Shown: piece by piece, positions 14,665 through 24,129 of the stretch
How the letters are laid out: the number at the start of each line of letters is the position of its first letter
Numbering within the stretch: position 1 is the first letter of the stretch
Assembly: GCF_001543895.1 (NCBI RefSeq)
Contig: NZ_JYIJ01000019.1
Location: 930,001-994,000 of the forward strand
Direction: 5' to 3'
DNA: 64,000 nt
Source of the DNA: Carbonactinospora thermoautotrophica
GTDB lineage: Bacteria; Actinomycetota; Actinomycetes; Streptomycetales; Carbonactinosporaceae
Translations under genes and position numbers: made by a program
The notes under the pieces: generated by a model
What the model was told of the DNA's origin: nothing
What the model saw: only the letters and a program-made list of their open reading frames with translations
Databases searched by the model: none

Positions 14665-15630
14665 ATGAAAACGACCACGATTGCGGCGAGGGGCGTGGCG
14701 GGCGCCGGTTTCCGCCACGAGGCCTACCTGTACGCCGGGCAGGAGCAGTTCCTGCGCGGCACCGTGCCGTTCATCCGCGACGCGTTCGCCGCCGACGAGT
14801 CCGTTCTCGTGGTGGTGATCAGGGAGAAGATCGACAGGTTGCGCGCGGAGTTGGGGGGCGACGTCGACCGGGTGTCCTTCCTGGACATGCGGGAGGTGGG
14901 CCGCAACCCCGCCTGCCTCATCCCGGCCTGGCACGACTGGGTCTGCGACCAGACGGCGGACGGCGTCCGGGTTCGTGGCGTCGGGGAGCCGATCTGGGTC
15001 GGCCGTGCTCCCGCGGAAATCGCCGAGTGCCAGCTACACGAACACCTGTTCAACCTGGCGTTCGCCGACGGCCCGGGGTGGTGGTTGTTGTGCCTGTACG
15101 ACACCGCGGCGCTCGACGCCGAGGTGATCCGCGAGGCTCGGCGCAGCCACCCCTTCGTCTTCGAAGGCGGCGTTCACCGGGAGAGCGCCGAGTACGAGAC
15201 CGGGATCGAGCTCGTGCTGTTCAGGACTCCGTTGCCCGAGCCGGGGGTGCGGCCGGAGGAGATGACCTTCCGCACCGATGGTCTGCTCACGGTGCGGGAC
15301 GCGGTGACCCGCTACGCGGTCGGTGCCGAGCTGCCCGACCCGCGCGTCACGGACCTGGTGCTGGCCGTCAACGAAGTGGCGGCGAACAGCATCCGCCATG
15401 GGCGGGGACGGGGCATTCTCCGGCTGTGGCGGGACGAGGGCATGCTCGTCTGCGAGATACACGACGAGGGCCACATCGACCAGCCGCTCGTCGGCCGGAA
15501 ACGCCCGACGGTGAGCCAGAACGGCGGACGCGGCCTGTGGCTGGTGCACCAGCTGTGCGATCTGGTCCAGATCCGGTCGTCGGCCGAAGCCGGTACGGTC
15601 GTGCGCATGTTCGTGTCGCTGCGGAGCTGA
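14665..15630 (+). CDS. MEDS-domain/HATPase anti-sigma regulatory protein (RsbA-like)
   Basis: The 321-residue protein joins an N-terminal MEDS (DcmR-type sensory) domain (about residues 12-190: HEAYLYAGQEQFLRGTVPFI, and the Asp/Glu-rich FLDMREVGRNP) to a C-terminal HATPase_c domain (about 205-320). The N-box is in LAVNEVAANSIRHG, the G1 box in IHDEGHI and the lid in GGRGLWLVHQLCD. Streptomycete proteins of this type are annotated as RsbA-family regulators of the sigma-B-like stress cascade. No sigma factor is adjacent. Confidence 0.8.
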   Translation: MKTTTIAARGVAGAGFRHEAYLYAGQEQFLRGTVPFIRDAFAADESVLVVVIREKIDRLRAELGGDVDRVSFLDMREVGRNPACLIPAWHDWVCDQTADGVRVRGVGEPIWVGRAPAEIAECQLHEHLFNLAFADGPGWWLLCLYDTAALDAEVIREARRSHPFVFEGGVHRESAEYETGIELVLFRTPLPEPGVRPEEMTFRTDGLLTVRDAVTRYAVGAELPDPRVTDLVLAVNEVAANSIRHGRGRGILRLWRDEGMLVCEIHDEGHIDQPLVGRKRPTVSQNGGRGLWLVHQLCDLVQIRSSAEAGTVVRMFVSLRS

Positions 15631-15767
15631 CCGAGCGGGCCACGGCTGGTATCGGCCTCCCGACGCCGGACGCCACCTCGGCGTGCCCCCGCGCCGGCTC
15701 GGGCGCGGGAAGCTGGCGGCCTTCCCGGGGTCCGGCCCCACTGTTTCCCTGGGGGTTCCCAGGAAGG

Positions 15768-16373
15768 TCAGCGGGTGTAGAACTCGACGACCAACTGCTC
15801 GTCGCAGATGACCGGGATCTCGGCCCGCCGCGGGACCCGGGTCAGTCGCGCCCGGAGGTTCGCGGTGTCCACCTCCAGGTACGGCGGGACCCTGGCGGCG
15901 TGCTCACCGGTCGCGGCGATGACGAACGGCGGCTTGCTCTTGCTGCGCTCGGCGATCTCGATCACCTCGCCGGGTGCGACCCGGTACGACGGCCTGTCGA
16001 CCCTGCGACCGTTCACCGTGACGTGTCCGTGGGACACCGCCTGGCGAGCCTGGTAGATCGTGCGCGCGAAACCGGCCCGCAGCACCAGCACGTCGAGCCG
16101 CCTCTCCAGGTCGGCCAGCAGCGCCTCGCCGGTCCTCGCCCGGCTCTTCGCCGCCCGGGCCAGCGCCAGGCGTAGCTGTGTCTCGCTGATGTGGTACTGG
16201 GCGCGCAGGCGCTGCTTCTCCCGCAGCCGGACCTGGTAATCGCTGGCCTTCTTCCGGGCGCGCCCGTGCTGCCCGGGTCCGTATGGACGCCGCTCCATGA
16301 GCCGGGCGGCCTTCGGCGTGAGGGCAATGCCGAGGGCACGGCTCAGCCGGACCTTCGACTTCGCAATCTTCAT
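15768..16373 (-). CDS. rpsD: Ribosomal protein S4, probable secondary paralogue
   Basis: The 201-residue protein is a full S4: an N-terminal region ([20 protein letters not shown]), an S4 RNA-binding domain ([20 protein letters not shown], then [20 protein letters not shown]) and a C-terminus ending [18 protein letters not shown]4 is a primary 16S rRNA-binding assembly protein. A strong GGAGG precedes the ATG at 16373. The gene is alone, not beside alaS or in the alpha operon, and a 24-bp near-palindrome lies upstream. This suggests a conditionally expressed paralogue, as with zinc-regulated alternative ribosomal proteins; no cysteine pairs are present. The paralogue status is inferred. Confidence 0.85.
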   Translation of the reverse strand: MKIAKSKVRLSRALGIALTPKAARLMERRPYGPGQHGRARKKASDYQVRLREKQRLRAQYHISETQLRLALARAAKSRARTGEALLADLERRLDVLVLRAGFARTIYQARQAVSHGHVTVNGRRVDRPSYRVAPGEVIEIAERSKSKPPFVIAATGEHAARVPPYLEVDTANLRARLTRVPRRAEIPVICDEQLVVEFYTR

Positions 16374-16406
16374 TGATTCACCTCCTCCCACTTAAGAAAT
16401 GTGCGC

Positions 16407-16430
16407 TTATACGGATAATTACCCGCATAA
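16407..16430. promoter_or_regulatory. 24-bp near-palindrome upstream of S4 gene
   Basis: TTATACGGATAA (16407-16418) faces TTACCCGCATAA (16419-16430). The two halves are complementary except for two positions, each a transition. The site is 34 bp upstream of the S4 start and AT-rich in a GC-rich genome. Size and symmetry fit a Fur-family (for example Zur) or other dimeric repressor, but it does not match the published actinobacterial Zur consensus closely. Confidence 0.5.
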
Positions 16431-16528
16431 CAAAGGCCAGATGGGCCCCATTCCGGGCGGCGCCAGGACAGCGCCAGGACAGCTGCCATCCACCCGGGAT
16501 TGATGGTGATCCCGCCGTCGCAGGACGA

Positions 16529-16570
16529 CGCGGTTCTCCTCCGGTGCGGACGCACCGGAGGAGAACCGCG
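16529..16570. repeat. Perfect 20-bp inverted repeat
   Basis: Arms 16529-16548 and 16551-16570 are perfectly complementary, separated by two bases. It lies in the 374-bp gap between ctaD and the S4 gene, downstream of ctaD on the minus strand. It could back up the ctaD terminator at 16687-16725. Confidence 0.7.
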
Positions 16571-16686
16571 GGCGGCGGTGCTGGGCGCCCCGGGTTCCGG
16601 TAGCACCTGGCCATGCGGCGCCCGGCGCACCGCCTCTGGTGAGGGTGGGTCCCGCCCTCTCCGGCACCCCTGGACGGGTCGAGCCT

Positions 16687-16725
16687 GGGGCCGTGGCGGA
16701 CGCCGGCGGCGTCCGCCACGGCCCC
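16687..16725 (-). terminator. ctaD terminator hairpin
   Basis: GGGGCCGTGGCGGACGCC (16687-16704) and its complement (16708-16725) form an 18-bp perfect stem around a 3-nt loop. It lies 23 bp past the ctaD stop codon on the minus strand. A T-tract is lacking, as is usual in high-GC actinomycetes. Confidence 0.75.
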
Positions 16726-16747
16726 ACGGTCTACGGGGGCGGCTGCG

Positions 16748-18559
16748 TCACCGCTCCCGCGGCCGGTCGTCGCGGCCGGACGGTGAGCGATAGGTCGCCT
16801 GTTCCCGCTGGGTCAGGTCCGGGCCGCCGATGGCCTGGGCCAGCCGGCCCTCGTTCGAGGTCGGGTACTCCAACGCGGCTGTCTCCGGGTGGTGCAGGTC
16901 GAAGGCCGGGGACTCGGACCGGATGCGCGGCAGGAAGGTGAAGTTGTGCCGCGGCGGGGGGCAGGAGGTGGCCCACTCCAGGGACCGGGCGTAACCCCAC
17001 GGGTCGTCCACGGTGACCCGCTGGCCCTTCTTCGCTGTCTTGTACACGTTGTACAGGAACGGCAGGGTGGACAGGCCGAGCAGGAACGACCCGATCGAGG
17101 AGACCATGTTCATCCCGGTGAAGCCGTCGCTGGCCAGGTAGTCGACGTAGCGGCGGGGCATGCCCGCCGCGCCCAGCCAGTGCTGGACCAGGAACGTGGT
17201 GTGGAAGCCGACGAACAGCGTCCAAAAGTGGATCTTGCCGAGCCGCTCGTCCAGCATCTTGCCGGTCCACTTCGGCCACCAGAAGTAGAAGCCGGCGAAC
17301 ATGGCGAACACCACGGTGCCGAACAGCACGTAGTGGAAGTGCGCGACCACGAAGTAGCTGTCGGTGACGTGGAAGTCCAGCGGCGGGGAGGCGAGGATGA
17401 CCCCGGTCAGCCCGCCCAGCAGGAACGTCACCAGGAAGCCGATCGACCACAGCATCGGGGTCTCGAAGCTGAGCGAGCCCCGCCACATGGTGCCGATCCA
17501 GTTGAAGAACTTCACCCCGGTGGGGATGGCGATCAGGAACGACATGAAGGAGAAGAACGGCAGCATGACCGCGCCGGTGGCGAACATGTGGTGCGCCCAC
17601 ACCGTCACCGACAGGCCCGCGATGGCGATGGTGGCCGCGACCAGCCCCTTGTAGCCGAAGACCGGCTTGCGGGAGAACACCGGGATGATCTCGGTGACGA
17701 TGCCGAAGAACGGCAGGGCGACGATATACACCTCGGGGTGGCCGAAGAACCAGAACAGGTGCTGCCACAGGATCGGCCCGCCGTTGGCGGCGTCGAAGAT
17801 GTGCGCCCCGAACTTGCGGTCGACCTCCAACGCCAGCAGCGCCGCCGCCAGCGGCGGGAAGGCCATCAGCACCAGGATCGAGGTGAGCAGCACGTTCCAG
17901 GTGAAGATCGGCATCCGGAACATGGTCATGCCCGGGGCGCGCATGCAGATGATCGTGGTGATGAAGTTCACCGCGCCGAGGATGGTGCCCAGGCCGGACA
18001 GCGTCAGGCCCATGATCCACAGGTCGGCGCCGATGCCCGGCGAGCGGACGGTGTCGGTCAGCGGCGCGTAGGCGAACCACCCGAAGTCCGCCGCGCCGTC
18101 CGGGGTCAGGAACCCCGCGATGACGATGAGCCCGCCGAACAAAAACAGCCAGTACCCGAGCATGTTCAGCCGCGGGAACGCCACGTCCGGGCTGCCGATC
18201 TGCAGCGGCATGACCGCGTTCGCGAACCCGGCGAACAGCGGGGTCGCGAACAGCAGCAGCATGATCGTGCCGTGCATGGTGAACAGCTGGTTGTACTGCT
18301 CGTTCGACACGAACTGCAGGCCCGGCTGCGCCAGCTCCGCGCGGATGATCAGCGCCATCAGCCCGGCCACCAGGAAGAAGCAGAACGAGGTGATCAGGTA
18401 CAGGTACCCGATCACCTTGTGATCGGTGGTGCTGGCCACGTTCACCAGCACCTGGAGTCGTGACGCCCGCCTGGTCGCGATCCCCGTTCCGGCTCGGTTC
18501 CGCCTGGCGTCGGCGAGTGTCATCGCACCCCACCGCCTTTTGTTCGCCGGCTCGTCCAT
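16748..18559 (-). CDS. ctaD: Cytochrome c oxidase subunit I (aa3 type)
   Basis: The 603-residue membrane protein is a haem-copper oxidase subunit I with about 12 membrane segments. Ligands are visible: the haem a His in TMHGTIM, the CuB His and cross-linked Tyr in FFGHPEVY, the CuB pair in AHHMF, and the haem a3/a ligands in HFHYVLFG. It reduces O2 to water and pumps protons in the cytoplasmic membrane. GAGG precedes ATG 18559. Other subunits (ctaC, ctaE, ctaF, qcr) are not in this window, so it is a detached ctaD, as in some actinomycetes with several copies. Confidence 0.95.
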   Translation of the reverse strand: MDEPANKRRWGAMTLADARRNRAGTGIATRRASRLQVLVNVASTTDHKVIGYLYLITSFCFFLVAGLMALIIRAELAQPGLQFVSNEQYNQLFTMHGTIMLLLFATPLFAGFANAVMPLQIGSPDVAFPRLNMLGYWLFLFGGLIVIAGFLTPDGAADFGWFAYAPLTDTVRSPGIGADLWIMGLTLSGLGTILGAVNFITTIICMRAPGMTMFRMPIFTWNVLLTSILVLMAFPPLAAALLALEVDRKFGAHIFDAANGGPILWQHLFWFFGHPEVYIVALPFFGIVTEIIPVFSRKPVFGYKGLVAATIAIAGLSVTVWAHHMFATGAVMLPFFSFMSFLIAIPTGVKFFNWIGTMWRGSLSFETPMLWSIGFLVTFLLGGLTGVILASPPLDFHVTDSYFVVAHFHYVLFGTVVFAMFAGFYFWWPKWTGKMLDERLGKIHFWTLFVGFHTTFLVQHWLGAAGMPRRYVDYLASDGFTGMNMVSSIGSFLLGLSTLPFLYNVYKTAKKGQRVTVDDPWGYARSLEWATSCPPPRHNFTFLPRIRSESPAFDLHHPETAALEYPTSNEGRLAQAIGGPDLTQREQATYRSPSGRDDRPRER

Positions 18560-18886
18560 GTCCACGCCTCACCCCACGGGCGCGCGGAACGCCCCCGCCC
18601 TGGCATCCCCGGTTCGGCGGGGAACGCGCCCCGGGGCGGGCAGAGTCCCGGTGACCCGGCGCCGGGGGAGCCGGGTGCGGTACGTTCGGCCATCACGCCC
18701 TCTTCTCCGCCAGCCAGCCGGCCGGCTATGACGGCCAGCCGACCGGCCGGCTATGACGGACGCCCTGCCGCTACCCCCGTGCCGCCCGCTCAAACGTTTC
18801 GATTCCGCTCCAACGCGCAGGTTCGGCGACCGCCGAATTCGCGGGGGTAGTGGGCTTCCGGCTCGTGTGGACCGGCCGGGGCGGCG
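18560..18886. other. Intergenic region with 17-bp direct repeat
   Basis: CCGGCCGGCTATGACGG occurs at 18718-18734 and again at 18743-18759, a 25-bp period. No gene is supported in these 327 bp. The ctaD promoter should lie in the left part, and the repeats are far enough upstream to be regulator sites. Confidence 0.5.
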
Positions 18887-19384
18887 TCAGTCGCGGAGCT
18901 GCCCGCGGATGGCGCCGTCCGGGTAGCGCGTCGTGTGGACCTGGACGTAGAAGGCGGAGGGGTTCCTGCTGATCTGGTTGAGCTCGCGCCGGCTCAGCCT
19001 GTTCCTGGTGTCCCTGTCGTTGGGCACGGCCCTGATGCAGGCGCTGACGGTGCCGTTCCTCGGCGGGACGGCGAGCCTAACCACGGCGGGACCGGTCCTG
19101 CCCATGCGGCCGCGGTGGATGTACGCGGCGGTGGGCCGCTGGCTGACCCTGACCGTCAGCCGGTAGCACAGCCGTTGATCGTCGATCCGGTACGAGAAAC
19201 GTCCGCTGCCGTTCCTGTCGCCTCTGCCGGGCACTACCTGGCCGCTGGTCAGGTTCGCGGACCCGGTGACGACCTGGGGGCGGGCCGGGGCGGTCTCGAC
19301 GGCGGCGGCCGGGCTCGCGGGGAGAACGGCCAGCGCGACCGCGCAGCCCGCGACCGGGATACCGAAGGCGAGTGGCTTGCGCAT
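18887..19384 (-). CDS. Secreted CHRD-domain protein
   Basis: The 165-residue protein starts with a signal peptide (MRKPLAFG, hydrophobic core, cleavage probably after PAAA near residue 28). The mature part is a CHRD domain: RFSYRIDDQRLCYRLTVRVS, then the AAYIHRGRMGRTGPAVV loop, ending FYVQVHTTRYPDGAIRGQL, the hallmark of the family. CHRD domains are extracellular beta-sandwiches of unclear bacterial function. GGAAG lies just before the ATG. It is divergent from the PucR regulator gene. Confidence 0.85.
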   Translation of the reverse strand: MRKPLAFGIPVAGCAVALAVLPASPAAAVETAPARPQVVTGSANLTSGQVVPGRGDRNGSGRFSYRIDDQRLCYRLTVRVSQRPTAAYIHRGRMGRTGPAVVRLAVPPRNGTVSACIRAVPNDRDTRNRLSRRELNQISRNPSAFYVQVHTTRYPDGAIRGQLRD

Positions 19385-19785
19385 GATTATCTTCCTTTCA
19401 TATCAGGGGATGATTTGCGCCCCTACCCGACACTGAGAACGTTTAACGAACGCCCCGAATGGTTTCCCAATTCTTTACGACGATCAATTGCACCAGGGTG
19501 AGCAGAACAACAGGCATTCAGCGGGTCGCGCATCGCGCGAAAAGAAAAAGAAATCAGCGCGTATCCAGGCATTCCATGGGAACCGGACGACACTTCTCGT
19601 AGGACACTCGTGGGCGCGTCGGCGCCGGGCGGCGTCGATGCCGGAGGCCCGACGGGCGACTCGATGGCAGGCCCGGTACCGGCGGAACGTATGGGTCCGC
19701 CAGCCGCGCGGGAGCCACCGGTTGCGGCGGTACCCGCGTGGGCAGGGGCTGGATGTCAGGCGCGGTCGTGGTGGAAGGTGTCGGC
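19385..19785. other. Divergent promoter region, CHRD/pucR
   Basis: The 401 bp between the CHRD gene and the PucR-family gene contain no supported coding gene. Short ORFs in the right half lack ribosome-binding sites and family resemblance. Promoters for both flanking genes are expected here. Confidence 0.4.
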
Positions 19786-21369
19786 ATGGTCGAGGTGCGG
19801 CGCGTGCTCGACGCGATCGGCGCCACACTGCTGACCGTGGTCCGTGCGGGCGCCGACCGGGCGGTACGGGACGTGGTGATCGTCGAGCCCGGGCACGAGG
19901 ACGAGATCAGGGCCGGCGACCTTGTGCTGGGAGTGGGGGTCACGGTCCACGCCGCGCGGGAGCTGGTCGCGGTCGCCGCGCGGAGCCGGGCCGCGGCCGT
20001 GCTGCTCAAGCCGCCCTACGCGACCGAGCCCGCGGTCACGAAGGCGGCTGAGACCGGCGGCGTGACCCTGGTCGAGGTGCGCCAGCAGGTGTCGTGGGCG
20101 CAGCTGGTGTGGCTGCTGCGGAGCGTGCTCGACGCCGGGGACGTGTACCACACCCGCGACACCGGGGTGTTCCACGACCTGTTCGCGCTCGCCGACGCGG
20201 TCGCGGCGGTTGTGGACGCGCCCGTCACGATCGAGGACGCACACAGCCGGGTGCTGGCGTACTCGGCGCGGCAGGACCGCGCCGACCCGGCCCGGCTGTC
20301 GACGATCATCGGCCGGCGCGTGCCGGACGACGTGCTCCACCAGTTCCGCGCCAAGGGCGTGTTCCGCAAGCTCGGCAAGGGGACCGAGCCGGTGTTCGTG
20401 CCGGGGCAGCCGGACGGCACCCTCCCCCGGCTCATCGTGCCGATCCGGGCAGGCGAGGAACTGCTGGGCTCGATCTGGGCGATCGTGCCCGGCCCGGTGC
20501 CGCCGGAGCGGGCGCAGGCGTTCGCGGACACCGCCGCGGTGGTCGCCCTGCACCTGTTGCGGCTGCGCGCCCAGGCCGACATCGCCCGCCGGGCGACCAG
20601 CGACCGGCTGCGCGCGGTGCTGGAGGGCGGGGAGGCCGCGCCGGCCGCCGCCGAGGAGCTGGGGCTGCGTGAGGGCCCGTACCGCGTGGTCGCCCTGGAG
20701 GTGCACGCCGGGGACGCCGAGGGGCGCCGCCTGGCGCTGTGGGAGTCGATCTCCCGGCATCACGGCTGGCGCCGCCCGCTGGTCGCGGAGCTGGCGGGGG
20801 TGCTCTTCGCCGTGGTGTCCGAGCGGGGCGGGCCGGCTGAGTCCGGGACGTGGCCGTGGCTGCGCCGGGTGATCGCGGACGTCGCCCACGACGAGCCGGA
20901 CCTGCTGGTAGCCGCCGGCGGCCTGGCCGGCACGGTGGCCGAGCTGCCCACCTCCCGCGCCCAGGCCGAGGAGGTGCTGCGGCTGCTGGCCGGCGGCGCG
21001 CTCCGTGGCCCCGTGGTCGCGTACGACGACGTGTGGGCGACCCTGGTGCTGTACCGGGCGACCGGCGCGGTCCCGCTGCGGGAGCTGGTCAGCGGCGGCC
21101 CGCTGCCGGTGTTGCTCGCCCATGACGCCGAGCACGGCACCCGGTACGTCGAGACGCTGCGCGCCTGGCTGGAGCGGCAAGGCGACCCGACGGCCGCGAG
21201 CCGGCAGCTGCACATCCACCCGAACACGTTCCGGTACCGGATGAAGCGGCTGCTGGAGGTGACGCCGATCGACCTGGCCTCGCCGGAGGTACGGCTGGCG
21301 CTGTCGGTGCAGCTCGCGGCGTTGCGGCTGCACCGCGAGGACGTTGTGCCGGGCGAACAAGGCGGCTAG
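19786..21369 (+). CDS. PucR-family transcriptional regulator
   Basis: The 527-residue protein has the PucR layout: an N-terminal purine-catabolism-type domain (residues 1-125), a GAF-like middle (about 145-270) and a C-terminal HTH_30 domain (about 465-515: AASRQLHIHPNTFRYRMKRL). ATG 19786 is chosen for GGAAGG 7 nt upstream; earlier in-frame starts lack a site. It is followed by ald on the same strand after 118 bp, so it probably activates alanine dehydrogenase in response to an amino acid or nitrogen signal; PucR-like AdeR does this for ald in Bacillus. The control link is inferred. Confidence 0.85.
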   Translation: MVEVRRVLDAIGATLLTVVRAGADRAVRDVVIVEPGHEDEIRAGDLVLGVGVTVHAARELVAVAARSRAAAVLLKPPYATEPAVTKAAETGGVTLVEVRQQVSWAQLVWLLRSVLDAGDVYHTRDTGVFHDLFALADAVAAVVDAPVTIEDAHSRVLAYSARQDRADPARLSTIIGRRVPDDVLHQFRAKGVFRKLGKGTEPVFVPGQPDGTLPRLIVPIRAGEELLGSIWAIVPGPVPPERAQAFADTAAVVALHLLRLRAQADIARRATSDRLRAVLEGGEAAPAAAEELGLREGPYRVVALEVHAGDAEGRRLALWESISRHHGWRRPLVAELAGVLFAVVSERGGPAESGTWPWLRRVIADVAHDEPDLLVAAGGLAGTVAELPTSRAQAEEVLRLLAGGALRGPVVAYDDVWATLVLYRATGAVPLRELVSGGPLPVLLAHDAEHGTRYVETLRAWLERQGDPTAASRQLHIHPNTFRYRMKRLLEVTPIDLASPEVRLALSVQLAALRLHREDVVPGEQGG

Positions 21370-21487
21370 GCGACATCGTTCTGACCCCACGATGACGCGG
21401 TTGGGGAAACGCTCGCAGGATGCCGATACCTCTCCAGGCGACTTCCTGCGCGAGGGAGTCGACGAGCGTCTCCTCGGAAGGACACAC

Positions 21488-22606
21488 ATGAAGATCGGCG
21501 TCCCCCGTGAGGTGAAGAACCACGAGTACCGGGTGGCGATCACCCCGGCGGGTGTGCACGAGCTGGTGCGCCACGGGCACGAGGTGTTCGTGGAGCGTGA
21601 CGCCGGCTCCGGTTCCTCGATCCGCGACGAGGACTACCTGGCCGCAGGTGCCAAGATCCTGGACTCGGCCGACGAGGTGTGGGGCGAGGCCGAGCTGGTG
21701 CTGAAGGTGAAGGAGCCGGTGGCCGAGGAGTTCCACCGGATGAGCGCGGGTCAGGTCCTGTTCACCTACCTGCACCTGGCGGCCTCCCGGGAGTGCACCG
21801 ACGCGCTGCTCGACCGCAAGGTGACCGCGATCGCCTACGAGACCGTGCAGCTGCCGAACGGCGCGCTGCCGCTGCTGGCGCCGATGAGCGAGGTCGCCGG
21901 CCGGCTGGCCGCGCAGGTCGGGGCGTACTCGCTGATGCGTGCCGCCGGCGGCCGCGGGGTGCTCATGGGCGGGGTGCCCGGTGTGCACCCGGCCAAGGTC
22001 GTCGTCATCGGAGCGGGCGTGGCCGGGTACAACGCCGCGATCGTCGCCGCCGGCATGGGCGCCGACGTGTTGCTGCTGGACCGCAACGTGGAGCGGCTGC
22101 GTCAGCTCGACCAGGTGCTGCCCCGTAACGTCCGCACCCTCGCCTCCAACGCTTACGCGGTCGAGCGTGCGGTGCTGGACGCGGATGTGGTCGTGGGCGC
22201 GGTGCTCATCCCCGGCGCGAAGGCTCCCAAGCTGGTCGGCAACGAGCTGGTGGCGCGGATGAAGCCGGGCAGCGTGCTAGTCGACATCTCCATCGACCAG
22301 GGCGGCTGCTTCGCCGACTCCCGCCCCACCACGCACGCCGAGCCCACCTTCCAGGTGCACGAGTCGGTGTTCTACTGCGTGGCCAACATGCCCGGCGTGG
22401 TACCCAACACCTCCACCTACGCGCTGACCAACGTCACCCTCCCCTACGCGGTCGAGCTGGCGAACAAGGGCTGGCGGCAGGCGCTGCGGGACGACCCGGC
22501 GCTCGCCCTGGGCCTGAACACCCACGCCGGCCAGTTGACCAACCAGCCCGTGGCCGACGCGCACGGCCTGCCGTACCTGCCGGTGGACGAGGTCCTGGCG
22601 GGCTGA
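21488..22606 (+). CDS. ald: Alanine dehydrogenase
   Basis: The 372-residue protein is a full-length NAD-dependent L-alanine dehydrogenase, interconverting alanine and pyruvate plus ammonia. It shows KVKEP and YLHLAAS active-site segments, the Rossmann motif GAGVAGYNAA and the family signature NMPGVVPNTSTYALTN. GGAAGG lies 7 nt before ATG 21488. It follows a PucR-type regulator, as in bacilli with AdeR-ald. It belongs to the same AlaDh/PNT superfamily as the transhydrogenase alpha subunit encoded at 28550. Role: alanine catabolism or nitrogen assimilation feeding pyruvate. Confidence 0.95.
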   Translation: MKIGVPREVKNHEYRVAITPAGVHELVRHGHEVFVERDAGSGSSIRDEDYLAAGAKILDSADEVWGEAELVLKVKEPVAEEFHRMSAGQVLFTYLHLAASRECTDALLDRKVTAIAYETVQLPNGALPLLAPMSEVAGRLAAQVGAYSLMRAAGGRGVLMGGVPGVHPAKVVVIGAGVAGYNAAIVAAGMGADVLLLDRNVERLRQLDQVLPRNVRTLASNAYAVERAVLDADVVVGAVLIPGAKAPKLVGNELVARMKPGSVLVDISIDQGGCFADSRPTTHAEPTFQVHESVFYCVANMPGVVPNTSTYALTNVTLPYAVELANKGWRQALRDDPALALGLNTHAGQLTNQPVADAHGLPYLPVDEVLAG

Positions 22607-22671
22607 GGCCGCCGGAACATCCGCCCGGGTCCCGGACGTTGCATCGGTGTCGCCTCGATGCGGAGGTAGCG

Positions 22672-23022
22672 ATGAAGCGACGCAGGGCGCTGTTCGCGCT
22701 CGCCCGGGTGTTCCACGGCAGCCGTCGCCCGGGTGCGCCCGGGCTCGGCGCGCGCCTCGCCGCGATCCCACGACTGGTCCGGGCCACGCTGCGTAGGGAG
22801 TACGGCGGTCTCAGCCGTGCCCGGCTCGTCCTGCTGGCGCTTGGCCTGGGCTACCTCGTCTCTCCGGTCGACCTCGCGCCCGAAGCGCTGTTCGCGGTCT
22901 TCGGACTGGCCGATGACGCGATCCTCGCGGTCTGGCTGGCCGGCAGCGTGCTCGACGAGACCGAGCGATTCCTCGCCTGGGAGACCAGCCGGCGGCGCCT
23001 GGTCCCCCTGCAGTCCGTCTGA
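22672..23022 (+). CDS. YkvA/DUF1232 small membrane protein
   Basis: This 116-residue protein has a basic N-terminal half and a DUF1232 core (LLALGLGYLVSPVDLAPEAL, then GLADDAILAVWLAG), a short membrane-associated helical hairpin with the conserved SPVDL..E element. Function is unknown. GGAGG lies 5 nt before ATG 22672. It follows ald after 65 bp on the same strand and may be co-transcribed; the hairpin at 23075 closes the unit. Confidence 0.8.
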   Translation: MKRRRALFALARVFHGSRRPGAPGLGARLAAIPRLVRATLRREYGGLSRARLVLLALGLGYLVSPVDLAPEALFAVFGLADDAILAVWLAGSVLDETERFLAWETSRRRLVPLQSV

Positions 23023-23074
23023 CGACGCCGTCAAACGGTCCCCAGGGGGACCGAGCAAGTCTCCGGACACGCGT

Positions 23075-23105
23075 GAGGCCCTACCCGTGGCTCGGGTAGG
23101 GCCTC
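23075..23105. terminator. Bidirectional terminator
   Basis: GAGGCCCTACCCG (23075-23087) and CGGGTAGGGCCTC (23093-23105) form a perfect 13-bp stem with a 5-nt loop between convergent genes, the YkvA gene (plus) and the LAXTG protein gene (minus). Confidence 0.85.
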
Positions 23106-23133
23106 AGCGCGCAGACGCGCGTGGTCGCTGGGG

Positions 23134-24129
23134 TCAGGCGTTGGCCTTGCGACGGCGAGCCAGGTACAGGGCACCACCGCCGACGGCCAGCAGACCGGCC
23201 GCGGCACCGGCGATCGGCAGCAGGCCGTTGGCACCGGTCTTGGCCAGGTCGGAGTTCTGGCCGTTGTTGCCGCCGTTGTCACCGCCGTTGTTGCCGCCGT
23301 TGTCACCGCCGTTGTTGCCGCCGTTGTTGCCGCCGTTGTCACCGCCTGCGGGCGGGGTGGACGGGCCGTTGCCGTCGCTCGGCGGAGTGCTCGGGTTGCC
23401 GGAGGGCTCGCTCGGCTCGGGCGACGGCTCGACCGACGGGCCACCCTTGGTGGAGCACTTGGCCTGGCTGATGATGATGTCGCCCTTGACGACGTCCGGG
23501 GCCACACCCTCCACCGCGTTCAGCTTGACGTGGATGGCGTTGACGGTCAGGCCGTCCTCGGTCTCCTTCTGCTCGTTCAGGATGACCTTGCCGACGCCCT
23601 TCACCTCGACCACGGTGTTGGGGTTGGCCACCACGGCGTCGGCGTCGATGAGCTGGCCGCCCACCTTCAGGTCGACCAGGTTGGAGCCGCCCTTGACGCC
23701 CTGCGGCGTGGCGACGCAGTGGGCCTCGACCAGCTTGGCCGACAGCTTCAACACGTCCTCAAGCTTCAGCTTCAGGTCGGCAACGCTCGCCTCGCTCTTG
23801 AGCTTGCCGTCCTTCAGGTCCGAGGACGCGTTGAGCACGCCGAGCTCCAGCTTCGAGTTCGGAGCGATGTTGGTGCCCTTGAGCACGTCCTGGCCGGTGA
23901 CCTTGATCAGCGACTTGTCCGCACCGGCCGGGTAGCTCGCCTTCGGCTGCGGCGCGATCTTCAGGCCGACCGTGCCGTTCAGCAGCGAGACCTCGCTCTT
24001 GATGGCGAAGGCGGAGCCCGTGGGCGCGAAGTCACCCGTCGCGTTCGCCGCCGGGGCGACCGCCATGCCCGTCAGCGCGAGCGCACCAGTGAGGCCGCCG
24101 ACGAGCGGCAGCATCCGAGTCAGACGCAC
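23134..24129 (-). CDS. LAXTG-anchored surface protein, choice-of-anchor P-like
   Basis: The 331-residue precursor has a signal peptide (cleavage near APAANA, residue 30), a beta-rich domain (about 33-225) of the choice-of-anchor P type with two cysteines (HCVAT and AKCST), a Pro/Ser/Glu-rich stretch, a low-complexity (GGNNGGD)n stalk and a C-terminal sorting signal: LAKTG, hydrophobic helix, RRRKANA. LAXTG is recognised by actinomycete class E sortases, so the mature protein should be linked to peptidoglycan. No sortase gene is nearby. A CRP-type site lies 280 bp upstream. Confidence 0.85.
   Translation of the reverse strand: MRLTRMLPLVGGLTGALALTGMAVAPAANATGDFAPTGSAFAIKSEVSLLNGTVGLKIAPQPKASYPAGADKSLIKVTGQDVLKGTNIAPNSKLELGVLNASSDLKDGKLKSEASVADLKLKLEDVLKLSAKLVEAHCVATPQGVKGGSNLVDLKVGGQLIDADAVVANPNTVVEVKGVGKVILNEQKETEDGLTVNAIHVKLNAVEGVAPDVVKGDIIISQAKCSTKGGPSVEPSPEPSEPSGNPSTPPSDGNGPSTPPAGGDNGGNNGGNNGGDNGGNNGGDNGGNNGQNSDLAKTGANGLLPIAGAAAGLLAVGGGALYLARRRKANA

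Noticed and set aside
16889-18463. 524-codon plus-strand ORF opposite ctaD
   Set aside because: Antisense shadow of a strongly conserved oxidase gene; composition is Gln/His/Arg-rich nonsense.
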